41,156 nucleotides of DNA from Clostridia bacterium (GTDB taxonomy: Bacteria > Bacillota > Clostridia > Oscillospirales > UBA644): contig JAGAOB010000074.1 of NCBI GenBank assembly GCA_017623895.1, positions 1 to 41,156 on the forward strand, in the 5' to 3' direction. How positions within the stretch are numbered: position 1 is the first letter of the stretch; each line of letters opens with the position of its first letter. A program made the translations under genes and the position numbers. The notes beneath the pieces were generated by a model. It was not told the origin of the DNA, made no database searches, and saw only the letters and a program-made list of their open reading frames with translations. Of the stretch, positions 41,142 through 41,156 are shown piece by piece.

Positions 41142-41156
41142 AGATCGGAAGAGCAC
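41142..41156. other. Illumina adapter remnant
   Basis: AGATCGGAAGAGCAC, the last 15 bases, is identical to the start of the common Illumina TruSeq adapter. It is not genomic; the contig ends here. Confidence 0.95.

Overview
The window looks like a complete metagenomic contig from an uncultured Clostridia-type Firmicute. Supporting signs are strong AGGAGG-type ribosome binding sites, many consensus sigma-A promoters, a Firmicutes-type LexA box, the GalT2-type galT, a DUF6472-type protein, paired XpaC/TelA, a ZTP riboswitch ahead of purE, and a purine pathway split in the clostridial/archaeal way (PurO plus a stand-alone AICAR transformylase). The last 15 bases match an Illumina adapter, so the right-hand end is a contig end and the murI reading frame there is partly artefactual.

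Left end (1-2560): tRNA-Ser(GCT) and tRNA-Ala(GGC) on the minus strand, each followed by a hairpin, then a sugar-phosphate isomerase/epimerase-type TIM barrel and a CPBP-type membrane protein that lacks its usual catalytic residues.

Phage-derived cassette (2560-12583, plus strand): 16 tightly packed intact genes. They run terminase small and large subunits, portal, scaffold, P22-type coat protein, connector and head-completion proteins, tail tube, a shortened Gp15 protein, a 50-residue protein, tail hub, amidase-like/SPOR protein, two holin-like proteins and an NlpC/P60-type endolysin, then a strong terminator. There is no integrase, repressor, replication gene, tape-measure gene or tail fibre, and no broken gene. 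A LexA-like box, two DnaA-box-like repeats and an extended -10 promoter lie just upstream. This looks like a domesticated DNA-packaging and lysis module, resembling a gene transfer agent, and is the most interesting part of the window.

Middle (12584-17510): a YgjP-type metallopeptidase, a cysteine-rich DUF6472-type protein next to galT, and a metal-efflux operon (ArsR/CadC repressor, stand-alone HMA metallochaperone, Zn/Cd P-type ATPase) with two inverted-repeat operators.

Purine operon (31654 down to 17735, minus strand): consensus promoter, ZTP riboswitch with overlapping terminator, then purE, purC, purF, purM, purN, purO, AICAR transformylase, purD, purL, fhs and rdgB. The logic is coherent. 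ZMP/ZTP accumulates when 10-formyl-tetrahydrofolate is short. The switch then opens an operon that contains the ligase making 10-formyl-tetrahydrofolate (fhs), both formyl-transfer enzymes (PurN, AICAR transformylase) and a nucleotide sanitizer (RdgB). PurF here lacks the N-terminal catalytic cysteine. purB and purK are not in the window.

Right part (31700-41141): nrdR diverges from xpaC-telA. Then come ispD, with decayed duplicates of its 3' end behind it, and rpe - cysteine hydrolase - YkgJ-type protein - radA on the plus strand. These converge on a minus-strand run of murI (5' end missing), a DUF1934 protein, a TadA-GNAT fusion and an MFS transporter.
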